This document shows positions 63,331 through 64,000 of a stretch of DNA of 64,000 bases, piece by piece. The notes beneath the pieces were generated by a model that was not told the origin of the DNA, made no database searches, and saw nothing but the letters and a program-made list of their open reading frames with translations. Positions within the stretch are counted from its first letter, which is position 1; the number at the start of each line of letters is the position of its first letter. The translations under genes and the position numbers were made by a program. Where the stretch lies: the NCBI GenBank assembly GCA_018105865.1, contig CM030851.1, positions 2,223,281 to 2,287,280 on the forward strand, written 5' to 3'. This DNA comes from Metaphire vulgaris. Lineage: Eukaryota > Annelida > Clitellata > Crassiclitellata > Megascolecidae.

Positions 63331-64000
63331 GGGATGTTTCTCCGGAGATTCAAGAATAATCCTTCTGATTTCACTTTCGGTTACTGGTTCAAATCAGCAA
63401 AGCGCATCTCCTAAGAAGGTCTCTTTGATCGTCGGTGATGGAGGTCGCCAAATTGACTCTTAATCCCTCGACTTTTCTCTGAAAAAGTCTGCAAAAGCTT
63501 CTGCACTCAGACTCCCGTCTGGTTGCTCCATGCTTATATTTTCTCCAAGAAGATGTTTCATAGAACGCCAGAGACGAGCACTGGAGTGACCATCATTTTT
63601 GATTCTTTTAACCAATATTGATCTTTCTTCTTGCGGAGGAGTTCAAATTTCTTTCTCGTCTCTTTTCACCCATCTGTTTTGATCATCCTGATTTCTAGTT
63701 CTTTTATATCTCCTCTCTAAGCGCCGGCAGTTCCGACGAGCTAATCTACATTCATCATCCACCCAGGGCGATAGTATTTGCCGAGATGTTTTAATGGTAT
63801 GCTTAGGAGCAAACCGATCTGCAAGTTCAATTAGCGTCGAATTATATGTATTGAACATTTGTTCGGCACTGCCATTTAGTGGTACGGTCTCGAGCGGGCT
63901 ATCACAAGATAGCTGCCGTGAGTTGTTGCCGATCCACCTTCCTCCAGCTTCGAACCTCCTTGTAGCAGGTTGAAGATGACATCGTCGGAAGACCATGAGT
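63331..64000 (-). pseudogene. Endonuclease-RT linker of the same retrotransposon, runs off window
   Basis: The minus-strand frame from 63996 reads PLNGSAEQMFNTYNSTLIEL, ADRFAPKHTIKTSRQILSPW then DDECRLARRNCRRLERRYKR. This linker region (FAPxKTxxxxxRxxxPWxxxE/DxxxARR) lies between endonuclease and RT in CR1/L2-like ORF2. It fits directly upstream of the RT at 62627-63330. The 5' end lies beyond the window. Confidence 0.8.

Overview
The window is animal nuclear DNA. It has multi-exon genes with GT-AG introns and immunoglobulin (Ig) exons, remnants of CR1/L2-like non-LTR retrotransposons, hAT and Tc1-like DNA transposons, tRNA-derived SINEs and very many trinucleotide and TA microsatellites. There is one 100-base run of N at 57501-57600. 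The AT-rich composition, the recurrent octamer TAGGCCTA, TTAGGG-type repeats and foldback elements suggest a marine invertebrate, perhaps a non-vertebrate deuterostome such as an echinoderm, hemichordate or tunicate. That placement is inference only; nothing here fixes the species.

Layout. Positions 1-21000 hold no host gene I can support. They are a landscape of transposon relics: a hAT-type MITE with a telomere-like core (4300-4510), a TIR element (5578-6513), a nested pair (7943-10013 with 8326-9699 inside it), inverted-repeat elements (10209-10701, 18139-18962), a foldback element whose ends are tandem repeats (19548-20759), small MITEs, SINE tails and retrotransposon scraps. From 21221 to 24763 lies Ig receptor gene A (+ strand, four exons, two Ig domains, a transmembrane (TM) segment and a very short tail). 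A broken copy of its second Ig exon lies just downstream. Positions 25900-31500 are again repeats: a retrotransposon split by a Tc1-like element, and a hAT transposase relic.

From 32123 to 57500 there is a large imperfect inverted duplication carrying two convergent receptor genes. Gene B (+, 32123-47147, eight exons, about 408 residues) and gene C (-, 55426-50901, five exons found, signal exon missing at the N gap) share nearly the same two Ig domains, stalk and TM exon. Their cytoplasmic tails are unrelated. Gene B has a tail with three scattered YxxPhi tyrosine motifs (Phi = hydrophobic). Gene C has one large exon with three tandem YxxL-x12-YxxL modules, which are ITAM-like. All ectodomain and TM exons have phase-1 borders, so tails can be exchanged without disturbing the frame. 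By my hand alignment the exons differ between the arms two to three times more than the flanking introns do, and mostly by amino-acid replacements. Together with gene A this looks like a small, fast-evolving cluster of paired Ig-type innate or allorecognition receptors; that function is inferred.

Positions 57600-64000 hold further MITEs and a long minus-strand CR1/L2-like retrotransposon relic that runs off the window end and appears to contain an oppositely oriented endonuclease fragment.
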